DNA from: Holdemania massiliensis AP2
GTDB lineage: Bacteria; Bacillota_I; Bacilli_A; Erysipelotrichales; Erysipelotrichaceae
Length of the DNA: 59,167 bases
NCBI RefSeq assembly: GCF_000327285.1
Contig: NZ_HE998567.1
Span: forward strand, 1,017,594 to 1,076,760
Reading direction: 5' to 3'
Shown here: piece by piece, positions 7,204 to 16,027 of the stretch
Numbering within the stretch: the stretch's first letter is position 1
Layout of the letters: each line of letters starts with the position of its first letter
Translations under genes and position numbers: made by a program
The notes under the pieces: generated by a model
Database searches by the model: none
The model's input: the letters and a program-made list of their open reading frames with translations, nothing else
What the model was told of the DNA's origin: nothing

Positions 7204-8322
7204 ATGAATAAAAAATGGATGCCGCTGGCATTCTGCGGCCTATTGATGTTAGGCGGCTGTCAGAGCCGGCCCAAGGAGCCGGAACTGACGCGTTATTCCA
7301 ACATGGCGCTGGACGCCGGTTTTGATACGGTCATGACGTTGACCGGATATACGGAAACAGAAGATCAGTTCAATCAGTATTTCGCTGAAATGAAGCAGCT
7401 GTTTCTGCACTACAACGCACTGTTTGACGTGTATAACGATTACGCTGGACTCAACAATATCAAAACGATCAACGACAACGCCGGCATTGCCCCGGTCAGT
7501 GTGGATCCTGAGATCATCGAGCTGTTAAATACCGCGCGGCAGTTCTACGACCTGTCTGAGGGCGAGTTTGACGTCACAATGGGCGCCGTGCTCAAAATCT
7601 GGCATACCTATCGGGATGAAGGCATCGCACAAAACAACGCCGGACAGCTGGGACAGGTTCCTTCCGTTGAGCAGCTGCAGGAGGCGCAAGCCTGTACAGG
7701 ATGGGATAAAGTTGAAATCAACGAAGCGGACAGTACGGTCTATCTGAATCAAAGCTGCGCTTCGCTGGACGTCGGCGGGATTGCCAAAGGCTTCGCCGCC
7801 GGCAAGGTACAGCAGCGCTTAATTGAAGCGGGTTTAGTCCACGGTACCGTGGATGCCGGAGGCAACATCTGTACGATCAACAACAAGCCGGGCAATCAGG
7901 ACTGGCGCGTCGGCATCCGCAATCCATCCGGCAACGGCTCGCTGGCAATCGTTGAGCTTCCAGGCTCCGCAGCCTTCGTATCCAGCGGAGATTATGAACG
8001 CTTCTACGCGGCTGAAGACGGCAGCGTCTATCATCACATCATCGATCCGCAGACGCTCTTTCCTGCAACTTATTACCATCAGGTCACGATCATCACGGAG
8101 AATTCCGGATTTGCGGATGCCTTGTCCACCGCTTTGTTTACCATGAGCTACCAGGACGGGCTGGCCTTGATCGAACGATTCCGCAACACCTATCCGGATC
8201 AGCCGATCGAAGTCATGTGGGTGATGGATCCCGATCAGGTGCCATCCGGAGTAACCAGCACAGCCGCGGGCGAATATGCCGTGATCATGACGGACTCGAT
8301 GAAGAACTATCTGGCTCAGTAA
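7204..8322 (+). CDS. apbE: ApbE, FAD:protein FMN transferase (lipoprotein)
   Basis: 372 aa from the ATG at 7204 (GGGTGATT upstream). A lipoprotein signal with lipobox LGGC places it on the outer face of the membrane. Family landmarks follow: LDVGGIAKGFAAGKV and DAGGN in the flavin site, HHIIDP, and DALSTALFTMS, where the Asp and Thr bind Mg. ApbE transfers FMN from FAD to Thr of SGAT-type motifs. It is divergent from the rnf operon, whose RnfG and RnfD hold five such motifs, so it is the obvious maturation enzyme. An intrinsic terminator follows. Confidence 0.95.
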   Translation: MNKKWMPLAFCGLLMLGGCQSRPKEPELTRYSNMALDAGFDTVMTLTGYTETEDQFNQYFAEMKQLFLHYNALFDVYNDYAGLNNIKTINDNAGIAPVSVDPEIIELLNTARQFYDLSEGEFDVTMGAVLKIWHTYRDEGIAQNNAGQLGQVPSVEQLQEAQACTGWDKVEINEADSTVYLNQSCASLDVGGIAKGFAAGKVQQRLIEAGLVHGTVDAGGNICTINNKPGNQDWRVGIRNPSGNGSLAIVELPGSAAFVSSGDYERFYAAEDGSVYHHIIDPQTLFPATYYHQVTIITENSGFADALSTALFTMSYQDGLALIERFRNTYPDQPIEVMWVMDPDQVPSGVTSTAAGEYAVIMTDSMKNYLAQ

Positions 8323-8332
8323 AATTATCTGG

Positions 8333-8367
8333 AAAAATCTCAGCTTGCTTTCGGCTGAGATTTTTTA
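8333..8367 (+). terminator. Terminator of apbE
   Basis: AAAATCTCAGC pairs with GGCTGAGATTTT, followed by a T-run. Confidence 0.85.
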
Positions 8368-8380
8368 TTGTCTGTATAGC

Positions 8381-8405
8381 AAAAAAAGCGGCTTAAACGG
8401 CCGCA
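8381..8405 (-). terminator. Terminator of the candidate RNA
   Basis: GCGGC-CGTTTAA-GCCGC followed by seven T on the minus strand. The 5' arm overlaps the ATGCGG half of the preceding helix, so the two folds exclude each other. Confidence 0.8.
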
Positions 8406-8702
8406 TAAGACTTTATACCCTCACGGGGAAGCCCTGATATCATGCGGATTTGCGCATAAGCGCCTAACCCTTCCAATCCCATCGAAAACAATCGCGGCAA
8501 GCAGGATAGGCACTTCTGCGATACGGCATAATAGATAAAACCTAAATTCCGGAGAAGAACTTCCAACTGTGAAGCGTTGGGCAAGGCAGTACAAGCGGCC
8601 CTTACCCGGGATTGGGGAAGACCCCAACGATTTAGAAGAACAGGCCTGCCGGGAAAAATGATTGTTATCTGCGAATTCATGAGATGGCTAATCTGATCTT
8701 AA
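8381..8702 (-). ncRNA. Candidate structured non-coding RNA (family not recognised)
   Basis: This 590-base gap between apbE and pgi has no convincing gene. The minus strand ends in a canonical terminator (8381-8405) that neither neighbour needs. Upstream it reads as many short helices: TTGGGG-TCTT-CCCCAA (8610-8625), CCAAC/GTTGG around 8563-8580, GCGC-TTAT-GCGC near 8452-8463, and a CCGCAT/ATGCGG helix enclosing ATATC/GGTAT near 8399-8446. A weak promoter (8709-8738) would start transcription near 8702, giving roughly 320 nt. Overlapping open frames of 95 and 68 aa look composition-driven and match no family I know. It does not resemble RNase P, tmRNA or SRP RNA, and 6S is found elsewhere in the window. 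Confidence 0.5.
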
Positions 8703-8708
8703 TGCATG

Positions 8709-8738
8709 TTTATCCTGTCTGTATGAACTTGAAAACAA
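8709..8738 (-). promoter_or_regulatory. Weak promoter candidate for the 8381-8702 RNA
   Basis: Minus-strand TTGTTT (8733-8738) and GATAAA (8709-8714), 18 bp apart. Confidence 0.25.
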
Positions 8739-8829
8739 GGATGAACAATACATCCATAGGGCTGAGCTTTTTCGGCAGCGTTATTCAGTTCGCCTTCGTC
8801 TTCAGCCTTAAAATATTGAGCAGCGAAGT

Positions 8830-8859
8830 AAAAAGTGAATTCCGCGGAATTCACTTTTT
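8830..8859. terminator. Perfect 30-bp palindrome, bidirectional terminator
   Basis: A perfect inverted repeat centred on CCGCGG with A/T-rich ends, able to end transcription in either direction. It separates pgi from the candidate RNA unit. Confidence 0.65.
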
Positions 8860-8915
8860 TAATCAACGATCAAGTTTGTCCGATTAAATAGGACAAACGG
8901 ACATGAAGCATCCGT

Positions 8916-10190
8916 TTAGTTTTTGCCCAGCAGACGGAACATGTTTTTCTTATAAACCTCCACGCCCGGCTGATTAAACGGATTTACATTCAGCAGATAG
9001 ACGCTGACAGCGCAGGCCTTAAAGAAGAAGTAGCACATATACCCGAAGGTTTCTTCCCGCATATCCGGCATCGTAATGATCAAGTTCGGCACATTACCGG
9101 TAACTTCATGCGCTTCCAACGTTCCCTGACAAGCCATCTTATTGACCCAATCCAGACTCTTGCCGGCCAGATAGTTCATGTTATCCAAATTTTCCGCATC
9201 GCTTGGGAAGGTCCCGTCCAGTGTCGGCGCTTCCACCAACAGCAGGGTTTCATAAAGCATCTTCTTGCCTTCCTGAATAAACTGTCCCAAAGAATGCAGA
9301 TCTGTCGAGAACGTCGCGCTGCATGGCAGAATGCCTTTGCCTTCTTTGCCCTCCGACTCGCCAAACAGCTGCTTCCACCATTCGGCAATCATCGCCATCT
9401 GCGGTTCATAGGTTACTAACATTTCTGCATCTTTGCCGCTGTTTTCCAAAATCCGGCGGGCAACCGCATACTGATAAGCTGGATTGTCATGCAGATCCGG
9501 ATTCTTGAGGTCTTCATAAGCCTGTGCAAAGCCCTTCATCACCGCGTCAATATCAATCCCAGCCAAAGCCATTGGGAGTAAGCCCACCGCCGTTAATACC
9601 GAATACCGGCCGCCGATATCATCCGGAATCACGAAGGTTTCATAGCCTTCCTTATCCGCCAGCTCCTTCAACGTTCCGCGCGCCTTGTCGGTCGTTGCCA
9701 AAATCCGCCGCTGGCATTCTTCCTTGGAATATTTCTTTTCCATCAGCTGCTTCAGCATTCGAAACGCCATCGCCGTTTCCGTTGTTGTTCCGGATTTGGA
9801 AATCACGTTCAAAACGATTTCCTTATCCTGAATATACGCTTCTACCTGCTTGAAATACGTGCTGGAGAAGGTGTTGCCGATAAAGATCACTTCCGGCTTA
9901 TTTTGACAATACAGGCCGCGCATCATTTCGATCGCTGCCCGCGCGCCTAAATAAGAACCGCCAATGCCGCAGACCAGCAGCACGTCGCATTGGCCTTCCA
10001 GCCGCTTGGCTGCCGCTTTAATTCTTTCAAACTCTTCATGATCATAGCTGTTCGGCCATTCTACCCAGCCGACAAAATCATTGCCCGCGCCGCTTTTTTC
10101 ATGCAGCTGTGTGTGCGCCAGCGTTACGGCTTCCTGATAATCGAAAATGTTTTCCTGCAGATGCGCATGCGAAGTGTCAAATTTGATCAT
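8916..10190 (-). CDS. pgi: Glucose-6-phosphate isomerase
   Basis: 424 aa, the short bacterial PGI type. [14 protein letters not shown] and SKSGTTTET are the SIS-domain sugar-phosphate loops. The enzyme interconverts glucose-6-phosphate and fructose-6-phosphate in glycolysis. The start overlaps the stop of the S1-domain gene by four bases (ATGA), so the two are translationally coupled. A stem of AAACGGA/TCCGTTT overlaps the stop codon. Confidence 0.97.
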   Translation of the reverse strand: MIKFDTSHAHLQENIFDYQEAVTLAHTQLHEKSGAGNDFVGWVEWPNSYDHEEFERIKAAAKRLEGQCDVLLVCGIGGSYLGARAAIEMMRGLYCQNKPEVIFIGNTFSSTYFKQVEAYIQDKEIVLNVISKSGTTTETAMAFRMLKQLMEKKYSKEECQRRILATTDKARGTLKELADKEGYETFVIPDDIGGRYSVLTAVGLLPMALAGIDIDAVMKGFAQAYEDLKNPDLHDNPAYQYAVARRILENSGKDAEMLVTYEPQMAMIAEWWKQLFGESEGKEGKGILPCSATFSTDLHSLGQFIQEGKKMLYETLLLVEAPTLDGTFPSDAENLDNMNYLAGKSLDWVNKMACQGTLEAHEVTGNVPNLIITMPDMREETFGYMCYFFFKACAVSVYLLNVNPFNQPGVEVYKKNMFRLLGKN

Positions 10191-10552
10191 ACTGTTTCTC
10201 CTTTATTTGCTTCCTCGATCCAGCGGTCCAGGTTTTCAGCCAGCGACCGGAATCCAATTTTCATGACTGGCAGACGACTGGCCTTCCCCCGGCCGCGTTC
10301 CTTCCGGAATGCCGTCGGATGCAGCGCTTTTAAAGACAGCCGGGCCTGGTGCGTGGATTTGTCAAAATCGATAATTTTGACCTTTACACGGTCATGGACG
10401 TGAACGAAATGATTGACATCCTTGACGAAACCTTCCGAGATTTCAGAAATGTGAATCAATCCCGAGGTTTCCTCATCCAGACTGACAAATGCGCCGTACG
10501 GCTGAATTCCCGTGATCGTCCCCTCTACTATTTGTCCGATTCGATACTGCAT
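10187..10552 (-). CDS. S1-domain RNA-binding protein (CvfD/YugI type)
   Basis: 121 aa from the ATG at 10552, which has GGAGG six bases upstream; the in-frame TTG at 10564 lies within that site. Residues 1-70 are a single S1 fold ([29 protein letters not shown]). A basic stretch [12 protein letters not shown] follows. Small S1 proteins of this kind (general stress protein 13, CvfD) bind RNA or ribosomes. The gene precedes pgi in a two-gene operon; why it is linked to glycolysis is unknown. Confidence 0.88.
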   Translation of the reverse strand: MQYRIGQIVEGTITGIQPYGAFVSLDEETSGLIHISEISEGFVKDVNHFVHVHDRVKVKIIDFDKSTHQARLSLKALHPTAFRKERGRGKASRLPVMKIGFRSLAENLDRWIEEANKGETV

Positions 10553-10626
10553 AGACGCCTCCAATCTTTTTTTATTATATCACCTCCCAGGGTTTTTGTG
10601 ATATACTAATTCTCGAGGTGAGCACC

Positions 10627-11082
10627 ATGCTTCAACAGATGTATCCTTTCTGGGCTGCGATTGTGGCCAATTTGACAGCGCAGCTGCTTAAGCCCGTTAT
10701 CCGCTACATACGAACCCGGGAATGGGATTGGCATATGGCATTGGAGAGCGGCGGTTTTCCCAGCTCGCATACCTCGACAGTCGCGGCTTTGACGCTGGCT
10801 GTCGGAATCACGGATAATTTCTCGTCGACATTGTTTGCCGTGACCTTGATGTTTTCGCTGATCGTGGCTTATGACGCCGCCAACGTTCGTTATTATGCCG
10901 GCCAGAATATTCGGATTACGCAGCAGCTGATCAAAGATATTCAAATTTTAACGCAGACCCGTCTGGACGATCCAATCTATCTGACCAAGGTAAAAGAAGT
11001 GCTGGGTCACAAATGGATTGAAGTGTTCGGCGGCATTCTTCTTGGCCTGATCATCGCCGGGCTGATGTATTTTATAAGATAA
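10627..11082 (+). CDS. Divergent PAP2 family protein (YuiD/DUF212)
   Basis: 151 aa from the ATG at 10627, with GAGGTG six bases before; a GTG at 10618 overlaps that site. The motif SGGFPSSHTSTV is the conserved Ser-His pocket of the divergent PAP2/DUF212 family, a shrunken relative of lipid phosphatases. About four membrane helices. Substrate is unknown. It is followed after 10 bases by a NifU-like gene and is divergent from the S1-domain/pgi unit. Confidence 0.88.
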   Translation: MLQQMYPFWAAIVANLTAQLLKPVIRYIRTREWDWHMALESGGFPSSHTSTVAALTLAVGITDNFSSTLFAVTLMFSLIVAYDAANVRYYAGQNIRITQQLIKDIQILTQTRLDDPIYLTKVKEVLGHKWIEVFGGILLGLIIAGLMYFIR

Positions 11083-11092
11083 GGTGAAAAAT

Positions 11093-11341
11093 ATGGAAAC
11101 AATGGAAACGCAAGTTAAAAATGTAATTGAAAAGATCCGTCCGTATATTCAGCGCGACGGCGGCGACGTGGAATTCGTCAGTCTGGAAGACGGTGTTGTC
11201 ACTGTTAAAATGCTGGGCGCCTGTTCTGAATGTCTGTCGTTGGATGCAACGCTGAAGGACGGGATCGAAGCCATTCTTCTCGATGAAGTACCAGGCGTAA
11301 CAGAAGTACGGCTGGCCCCTTCCGAGCCATTATTCTTCTAG
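11093..11341 (+). CDS. NifU-like C-terminal domain protein
   Basis: 82 aa. One NifU C-terminal domain with RPYIQRDGGDVEFV and the CSECLS cluster-binding CxxC. Such stand-alone Nfu proteins carry and deliver Fe-S clusters in the cytosol. The ATG at 11093 follows AAGGTG by six bases; a GTG at 11084 lies inside that site. Ends in a large terminator. Confidence 0.92.
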   Translation: METMETQVKNVIEKIRPYIQRDGGDVEFVSLEDGVVTVKMLGACSECLSLDATLKDGIEAILLDEVPGVTEVRLAPSEPLFF

Positions 11342-11361
11342 ATTCAGCAATGCCGTGAAAG

Positions 11362-11428
11362 AAACGCATGCGGATGCGGTCCTCTGAAAGTGAAATCAGC
11401 TTTCAAAGATCAGCAGCATGCGTTTTTT
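11362..11428 (+). terminator. Terminator with long two-level hairpin
   Basis: AAACGCATGC pairs with GCATGCGTTT over an inner CTGAAAG/CTTTCA stem, then seven T. Confidence 0.8.
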
Positions 11429-11456
11429 TGCTTTCCCGGTTTCGGTTTATCCACAG

Positions 11457-12134
11457 CTAAGCAACCTGCCCGACCATCAGCTGCGGAATCTGTCCCTGAA
11501 CGATTTGCATGACCAGCGGAATCTTCACTTCGATCTGCTGCGGATCAAGCAGAAAGGGACTGATCACCAACATTTCCACGCTGATCTTTAAATCGATTTC
11601 CAACAGCGTGCTGTTAATGCCGTAGGCTGAGGATACGGCGTCAATCTGACCGACCAGGCTGTTGACCGCGCGCATTCGTATGTCAATCGAAGGTCCGACA
11701 TTCGCCAGCAGCACGGATCCCGTCAACATTCCGACCGGCAGAGAATAGATAATTCCTTTGTCGTAATAGACAAGATGGGTATGCGGGTCCGTTTCCCCTT
11801 CTTCTGCAGCGTTGAGCGATTCCTGTGCGGCGTCCAATGAGCGGCTCATCAGTTCATTCATCCGCTGCGTATCATAAATAATGTCCGTAATATTGCCCTG
11901 ACTATCCCGCTGGATGCGGATCAGATCTTCCGTCTTCAAATCCAGAGAATCCACCGCCCGCTTAATCACCGCCGAAGCCGCGTTGCGGACCTCACTGGCC
12001 GCCACCTTTTCGACATGAGGTTTTAACAGGGCGTTAAGCTGATTCAGCGTCCGATTGCCCAGCCACAGGACAGCGGCCAGAATCAGCGCCGCCGCCAGCC
12101 AGCGGCGGTTTCTATCCCTTTTCCGTTTTTTCAT
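11457..12134 (-). CDS. yunB: Sporulation protein YunB
   Basis: 225 aa. A basic N-terminus and one membrane helix (about 10-30) are followed by the family's extracytosolic domain: YSLPVGMLTGSVLLANVGPS, INSTLLEIDL and the C-terminal VQGQIPQLMVG. YunB is a mother-cell sporulation membrane protein in Bacillus. It overlaps yunC by 23 bases; the same pair is adjacent in Bacillus subtilis. Its presence supports a spore-forming organism. Confidence 0.9.
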   Translation of the reverse strand: MKKRKRDRNRRWLAAALILAAVLWLGNRTLNQLNALLKPHVEKVAASEVRNAASAVIKRAVDSLDLKTEDLIRIQRDSQGNITDIIYDTQRMNELMSRSLDAAQESLNAAEEGETDPHTHLVYYDKGIIYSLPVGMLTGSVLLANVGPSIDIRMRAVNSLVGQIDAVSSAYGINSTLLEIDLKISVEMLVISPFLLDPQQIEVKIPLVMQIVQGQIPQLMVGQVA

Positions 12135-12420
12135 GCATCACCTTCAGCAGCGCTTCCTTCCCGCTCATTCCTATATATATTCCTGCACGGGCCGCGGTTG
12201 ACGTCATCGCTGTAATTTTTCCATCCAACAGTCCGGTTTTCCCCGGTTTATAAACCTGAAAGACCGGAATCTTTTTTTCCTCCAGAGCATCTAGATCCCA
12301 GCTTTCATCGACTAAGACAGCTTTTGTACTGACGATCATCCGACATGTCCAGCGAGGCAGAAATAATGAAATATCAATGAATCGAAACGCTTCGATTTCC
12401 AAGGTTTTTAATTCGATCAT
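12112..12420 (-). CDS. yunC: YunC-like DUF1805 protein
   Basis: 102 aa, the usual length. The C-terminal stretch GIYIGMSGKEALLKV matches the DUF1805/YunC signature. GGAGGAGG lies seven bases before the ATG. Function is unknown in the family. The overlap with yunB indicates coupled translation. Confidence 0.85.
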   Translation of the reverse strand: MIELKTLEIEAFRFIDISLFLPRWTCRMIVSTKAVLVDESWDLDALEEKKIPVFQVYKPGKTGLLDGKITAMTSTAARAGIYIGMSGKEALLKVMHEKTEKG

Positions 12421-12565
12421 AGCCCAGCCTCCTCCTCTATCAGTATAGAGAAAGACAGAAAAAGGGTGCCTCTTTTTCCCACTTTCAAATGGAAATTCAA
12501 GCCTGAACCATGGAATATGCCGTTCAATGTCAAACGCTCAGGCCCTGCTGTTCACCGCAGACATA

Positions 12566-12600
12566 AAAAAAGCCCGAATCCGTCTTGGGTTCGGACTTAT
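12566..12600 (-). terminator. Terminator of the rubrerythrin operon
   Basis: AAGTCCGAA pairs with TTCGGGCTT over a short loop, then a T-run on the minus strand. Confidence 0.8.
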
Positions 12601-12614
12601 CCAAGCGTTATGAC

Positions 12615-13154
12615 TTAATAGTTTTTAACTTCCTGTTCAAAGTAAGCCTGCGGATGGAAGCAGACCGGACAGACCTTAGGAGCCTGTTTGGCGGTTACGG
12701 TATATCCGCAGTTGCGGCACTTCCAGACGATCTGTTCCGCTTTCGCAAAAACCGTATTGTTTTCAACGTTGTTCAGCAGCGCCAGATATCGTTCTTCATG
12801 TCCCTTTTCAATCTTCGCGACTTCGCTCATCAGCCGGGCAATTTCAGTAAACCCTTCCTGCTTGGCGGTTTCCGCAAATTCTTTATACATCTCTGTCCAT
12901 TCATAGTTTTCACCATTGGCCGCGTCTTTCAGGTTGACGGGCGTTTCCTGAATCTTACCGCCGTGCAGAAACTTATACCAAAGTTTGGCATGAGCGTTTT
13001 CATTCGCCGAAGTTTCTTCAAAAATCCCGGCGATCTGACCATAGCCGTCCTTGCGCGCCTGATCCGCATAATAAGCGTATTTGATTCGCGCCTGACTTTC
13101 TCCGGCAAACGCCGTCCATAAATTCTGTTCTGTTTTTGAGCCTTTCAATTCCAT
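12615..13154 (-). CDS. rbr: Rubrerythrin
   Basis: 179 aa. The N-terminal ferritin-like four-helix part has the diiron Glu/His ligands ([37 protein letters not shown]). The C-terminal rubredoxin domain has CRNCG and CPVC. Rubrerythrin reduces hydrogen peroxide in anaerobes. The open frame runs upstream to 13187, but ATG 13154 begins [11 protein letters not shown], the usual start. It follows the rubredoxin-like gene by one base. Confidence 0.96.
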   Translation of the reverse strand: MELKGSKTEQNLWTAFAGESQARIKYAYYADQARKDGYGQIAGIFEETSANENAHAKLWYKFLHGGKIQETPVNLKDAANGENYEWTEMYKEFAETAKQEGFTEIARLMSEVAKIEKGHEERYLALLNNVENNTVFAKAEQIVWKCRNCGYTVTAKQAPKVCPVCFHPQAYFEQEVKNY

Positions 13155-13155
13155 T

Positions 13156-13485
13156 TTACCATTTCTCCTTTCCGGTATGGATTGCAATTTCAGCCCGGAT
13201 CATCTGCCGCAGCAGCACTGCCTGCCGCAATGCCAGATCAAAGGTCTGAATACAGCCGGGATCGAGCTGATCGGCGATGCCTTTTTCCGCTAGATGAATC
13301 TGATGTTCGGCCACCGCTGCCAATTCAGTAAGCAGACTGTTGGTCAGATGACTGCGGGTAATCTTCTCTGCTTCCTCTTCACTGAGTGATCGGAAATTAG
13401 ATGCGTCTGCCTGACATTTCGGACAGCGGTCCTGGATCAGCTCACTGTCCAGAATTAAACCGCAGACTTCACATTTTTTCAGCAT
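13156..13485 (-). CDS. Rubredoxin-like domain protein
   Basis: 109 aa from the ATG at 13485 (AGGAGG at good spacing). Residues 3-25 form a small metal knuckle, CEVCG then CPKC. The remaining 75 residues are helical with regularly spaced Leu, Glu and His, somewhat like a small ferritin-type bundle, but I cannot assign it. It heads the rubrerythrin operon, so an electron-carrier or oxidative-stress role is likely by context. Confidence 0.75.
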   Translation of the reverse strand: MLKKCEVCGLILDSELIQDRCPKCQADASNFRSLSEEEAEKITRSHLTNSLLTELAAVAEHQIHLAEKGIADQLDPGCIQTFDLALRQAVLLRQMIRAEIAIHTGKEKW

Positions 13486-13675
13486 GTACTTCCTCCTTAT
13501 CCTTTTTCTACTGGTCAGTATGCCCTTGTCTGTTTCGGTCAATCCCTCTGTTTTTACAAATTCATTATTTTCTGTTTAAGGCCGATTTTTTTCGGCAATT
13601 ATCATTATTTTCGCCAACATTTTTACGCTGAATTCGATTTTTTTCTCGTTTTTCTCTATTTTTTTTAACTTTTTA

Positions 13676-13703
13676 TTGACTCCGCATCATTTTGGAATAA
13701 AAT
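13676..13703 (+). promoter_or_regulatory. Promoter of glnN
   Basis: TTGACT (13676-13681) and TAAAAT (13698-13703) with a 16-bp spacer, 28 bases before the ATG. Confidence 0.65.
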
Positions 13704-13731
13704 TAAACCATGTTTTTTAGGAGGAAGAGTT

Positions 13732-15825
13732 ATGAAAATCACAGATCCGTTTGATGAATTTGGCTGTCTGCTTTTTGATGAAACGCTCATGCAGGAGCGG
13801 CTTCCGTATCCAATTTATAAACGCTGGAAAGAAACCGTGGCCAAGGAAGATTCATTGGACCGCAATACCGCAGATGCGATCGCGCATGCGATGAAGCGCT
13901 GGGCGCAGGAAAACGGTGCAACGCACTTCACGCATTGGTTTCAGCCGATGACCGGCTCGACCGCGGAAAAGCACGATTCGTTTATCGAACCGGACGAAAA
14001 CGGCCAACCGTTAGTCCGCTTCTCCGGAAAGTCGCTGATCAAAGGGGAACCCGACGCTTCGAGTTTTCCCAGCGGAGGCCTGCGTGCTACCTTTGAAGCC
14101 CGTGGTTATACATACTGGGACTGTACCTCGCCGGCCTTCATTCGTGATAACATTCTGTGTATTCCCACAGTCTTCGTTTCCTACAATGGCGAATCGCTGG
14201 ATAAAAAAGCACCGCTCCTGAAGTCGATTGAAGCGATCAGCGCGGCAGCTACCAGAATCGTCAACATCTTCGGGGATAAAGATGTCAAACGCGTCATTCC
14301 GATGGTGGGTCTGGAACAGGAATATTTCCTGATTGACAAGCGTTACTTTGAACAGCGCGAGGATCTTGTGCTGACCGGACGCACCTTGTTCGGCGCGATG
14401 CCGGCCAAGGGTCAGGAGCTGGAAGATCATTATTTCGGCAGCATTCCAAGCCGGGTGGCGGCCTTTATGAAAGAAGTCAACCAGGAGCTGTGGAAACTAG
14501 GCATTTACGCAAAAACTGAACACAATGAAGTCGCGCCCTGTCAGTTTGAGATTGCGCCGATCTTCAGCAGCGTCAACATTGCGGTGGACCAGAATCAGCT
14601 GACGATGGATGTCCTGCGCAAAACCGCAGATAAGCATGGTTTTGCCTGTCTGCTTCATGAAAAGCCGTTTGCCGGCATCAACGGTTCAGGCAAGCATAAC
14701 AACTGGTCATTGGTTACCGATGATCGGCAGAACTTATTTGAGCCGGGAGATAAACCAGCCGAGAACATTCGTTTCCTCGTGTTTGTCTGCGCCTTTATCA
14801 AAGCCGTAGATCAGCATGCGGAACTGCTTCGGATGTCATCCTCCGGGGCCGGCAATGACCATCGCTTAGGCGCCAATGAAGCTCCGCCGGCAATCATTTC
14901 GATCTATCTGGGCAGTTACATCGAAAATGTCTTAAACTCGTTAAAAGGCGCCGCGGCGGCGGTCGAGGATCAGCAGGACAGCTCCTTTACGCCCATCAGC
15001 GGTCTTTCCTACATTCCCAAGGACAATACCGACCGCAACCGGACATCCCCATTAGCCTTCACCGGCAATAAATTTGAGTTCCGCATGCTTGGTTCATCCC
15101 TGTCAGCTTCCTTCGCTAATGTCGTTCTCAACACGATTACCGCTGATGTACTCAATAACATCGCGCAACAGCTTGCGGACCTGAAATACAAGCAGGATAT
15201 TCGGGCCCGGGCGTTGGAAATCTGCACGCAGATTCTGAAAGATCATGAACGGATCCTGTTTTCCGGCGATGGTTATTCCCAAGAATGGGTGGCTGAGGCC
15301 AAACGCCGCGGTTTACCGAACATTCCGTCCTTCATCGAATCAGTCAGCGCGCTGACTTCCCCGAAAACGATTGAGTTGTTTACCCGCAATCACGTTTATA
15401 CAGAGAAAGAGCTGATTGCCCGCAGTGAGATCATGAATGAACAGTATGTCAAGATCTCCGAGATTGAAGCCAAAGTTCTGATCGACATGACCCGTACAGA
15501 ACTCCTGCCGCTGCTTACCCGTGAAATTCAGCCGCTGGCAGCCGCACTGCGTTCCTTGGATCAGCCTGCTTCTTACTTCAGAAAACAGCTCATTCATTTA
15601 AACGAACTGATGGACCGCATGGATAAAGGAGCTGAGCGGCTGGAAGGGAAGCTGAAAGAGATTGGAGTGGTCAGCGATTATCATGAGCGCGGCATTCGGT
15701 TCTACTATGAAGCCGCTCCGTTGATGCAGCAGCTGCGCAGCGCCATTGACGAGCATGAAACAATCTTTGATAAAAAACAGTATATCCTGCCGACCTATGA
15801 GGATATGTTGTTTCACAGCAATTAA
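13732..15825 (+). CDS. glnN: Glutamine synthetase type III
   Basis: 697 aa, the GSIII size. The catalytic core has GLEQEYFLID, HNEVAPCQFEIAP, NGSGKHNNWS and NKFEFRMLGSS. The N-terminal GSIII-specific domain and a long helical C-terminal region flank it. It makes glutamine from glutamate, ammonia and ATP. AGGAGG precedes the ATG; the gene is monocistronic with its own promoter and terminator. Confidence 0.96.
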   Translation: MKITDPFDEFGCLLFDETLMQERLPYPIYKRWKETVAKEDSLDRNTADAIAHAMKRWAQENGATHFTHWFQPMTGSTAEKHDSFIEPDENGQPLVRFSGKSLIKGEPDASSFPSGGLRATFEARGYTYWDCTSPAFIRDNILCIPTVFVSYNGESLDKKAPLLKSIEAISAAATRIVNIFGDKDVKRVIPMVGLEQEYFLIDKRYFEQREDLVLTGRTLFGAMPAKGQELEDHYFGSIPSRVAAFMKEVNQELWKLGIYAKTEHNEVAPCQFEIAPIFSSVNIAVDQNQLTMDVLRKTADKHGFACLLHEKPFAGINGSGKHNNWSLVTDDRQNLFEPGDKPAENIRFLVFVCAFIKAVDQHAELLRMSSSGAGNDHRLGANEAPPAIISIYLGSYIENVLNSLKGAAAAVEDQQDSSFTPISGLSYIPKDNTDRNRTSPLAFTGNKFEFRMLGSSLSASFANVVLNTITADVLNNIAQQLADLKYKQDIRARALEICTQILKDHERILFSGDGYSQEWVAEAKRRGLPNIPSFIESVSALTSPKTIELFTRNHVYTEKELIARSEIMNEQYVKISEIEAKVLIDMTRTELLPLLTREIQPLAAALRSLDQPASYFRKQLIHLNELMDRMDKGAERLEGKLKEIGVVSDYHERGIRFYYEAAPLMQQLRSAIDEHETIFDKKQYILPTYEDMLFHSN

Positions 15826-15830
15826 CAATA

Positions 15831-15878
15831 GAAAGCTGCAGCATCATCGACTTTTCCGATAAAGGCTGCAGCTTTTTT
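15831..15878 (+). terminator. Terminator of glnN
   Basis: GAAAGCTGCAGC pairs with GCTGCAGCTTTT, followed by T. Confidence 0.85.
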
Positions 15879-16002
15879 CTATTCTGTGATTGTTGATGTA
15901 GCCTTCTGAGATCTTCTGAGGTTTTCTCCCTCTAAATCTTCATTTGAATTATGCTGTTTATTTGCGTTTGCGGTCTATTTCGAGGCTATTTTTTAACAGA
16001 AG

Positions 16003-16027
16003 AAAAAACGAGCATCCAGCCCGTTTT
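16003..16027 (-). terminator. Terminator of the AI-2E family transporter gene
   Basis: AAAACGGGC pairs with GCTCGTTTT and a T-run follows; it begins at the stop codon. Confidence 0.7.

Noticed and set aside
8393-8680. 95-aa minus-strand frame (and an overlapping 68-aa frame)
   Set aside because: No ribosome site, no family likeness, and the DNA folds into many short stems ended by a terminator; better read as RNA.
8684-8887. 67-aa plus-strand frame
   Set aside because: It runs through the perfect palindrome at 8830-8859 and lacks a ribosome site.
13580-13600. GCCGA-TTTTTT-TCGGC hairpin between rubredoxin-like gene and glnN
   Set aside because: It lies between divergent promoters with no transcript to end; possibly a barrier but not supportable.
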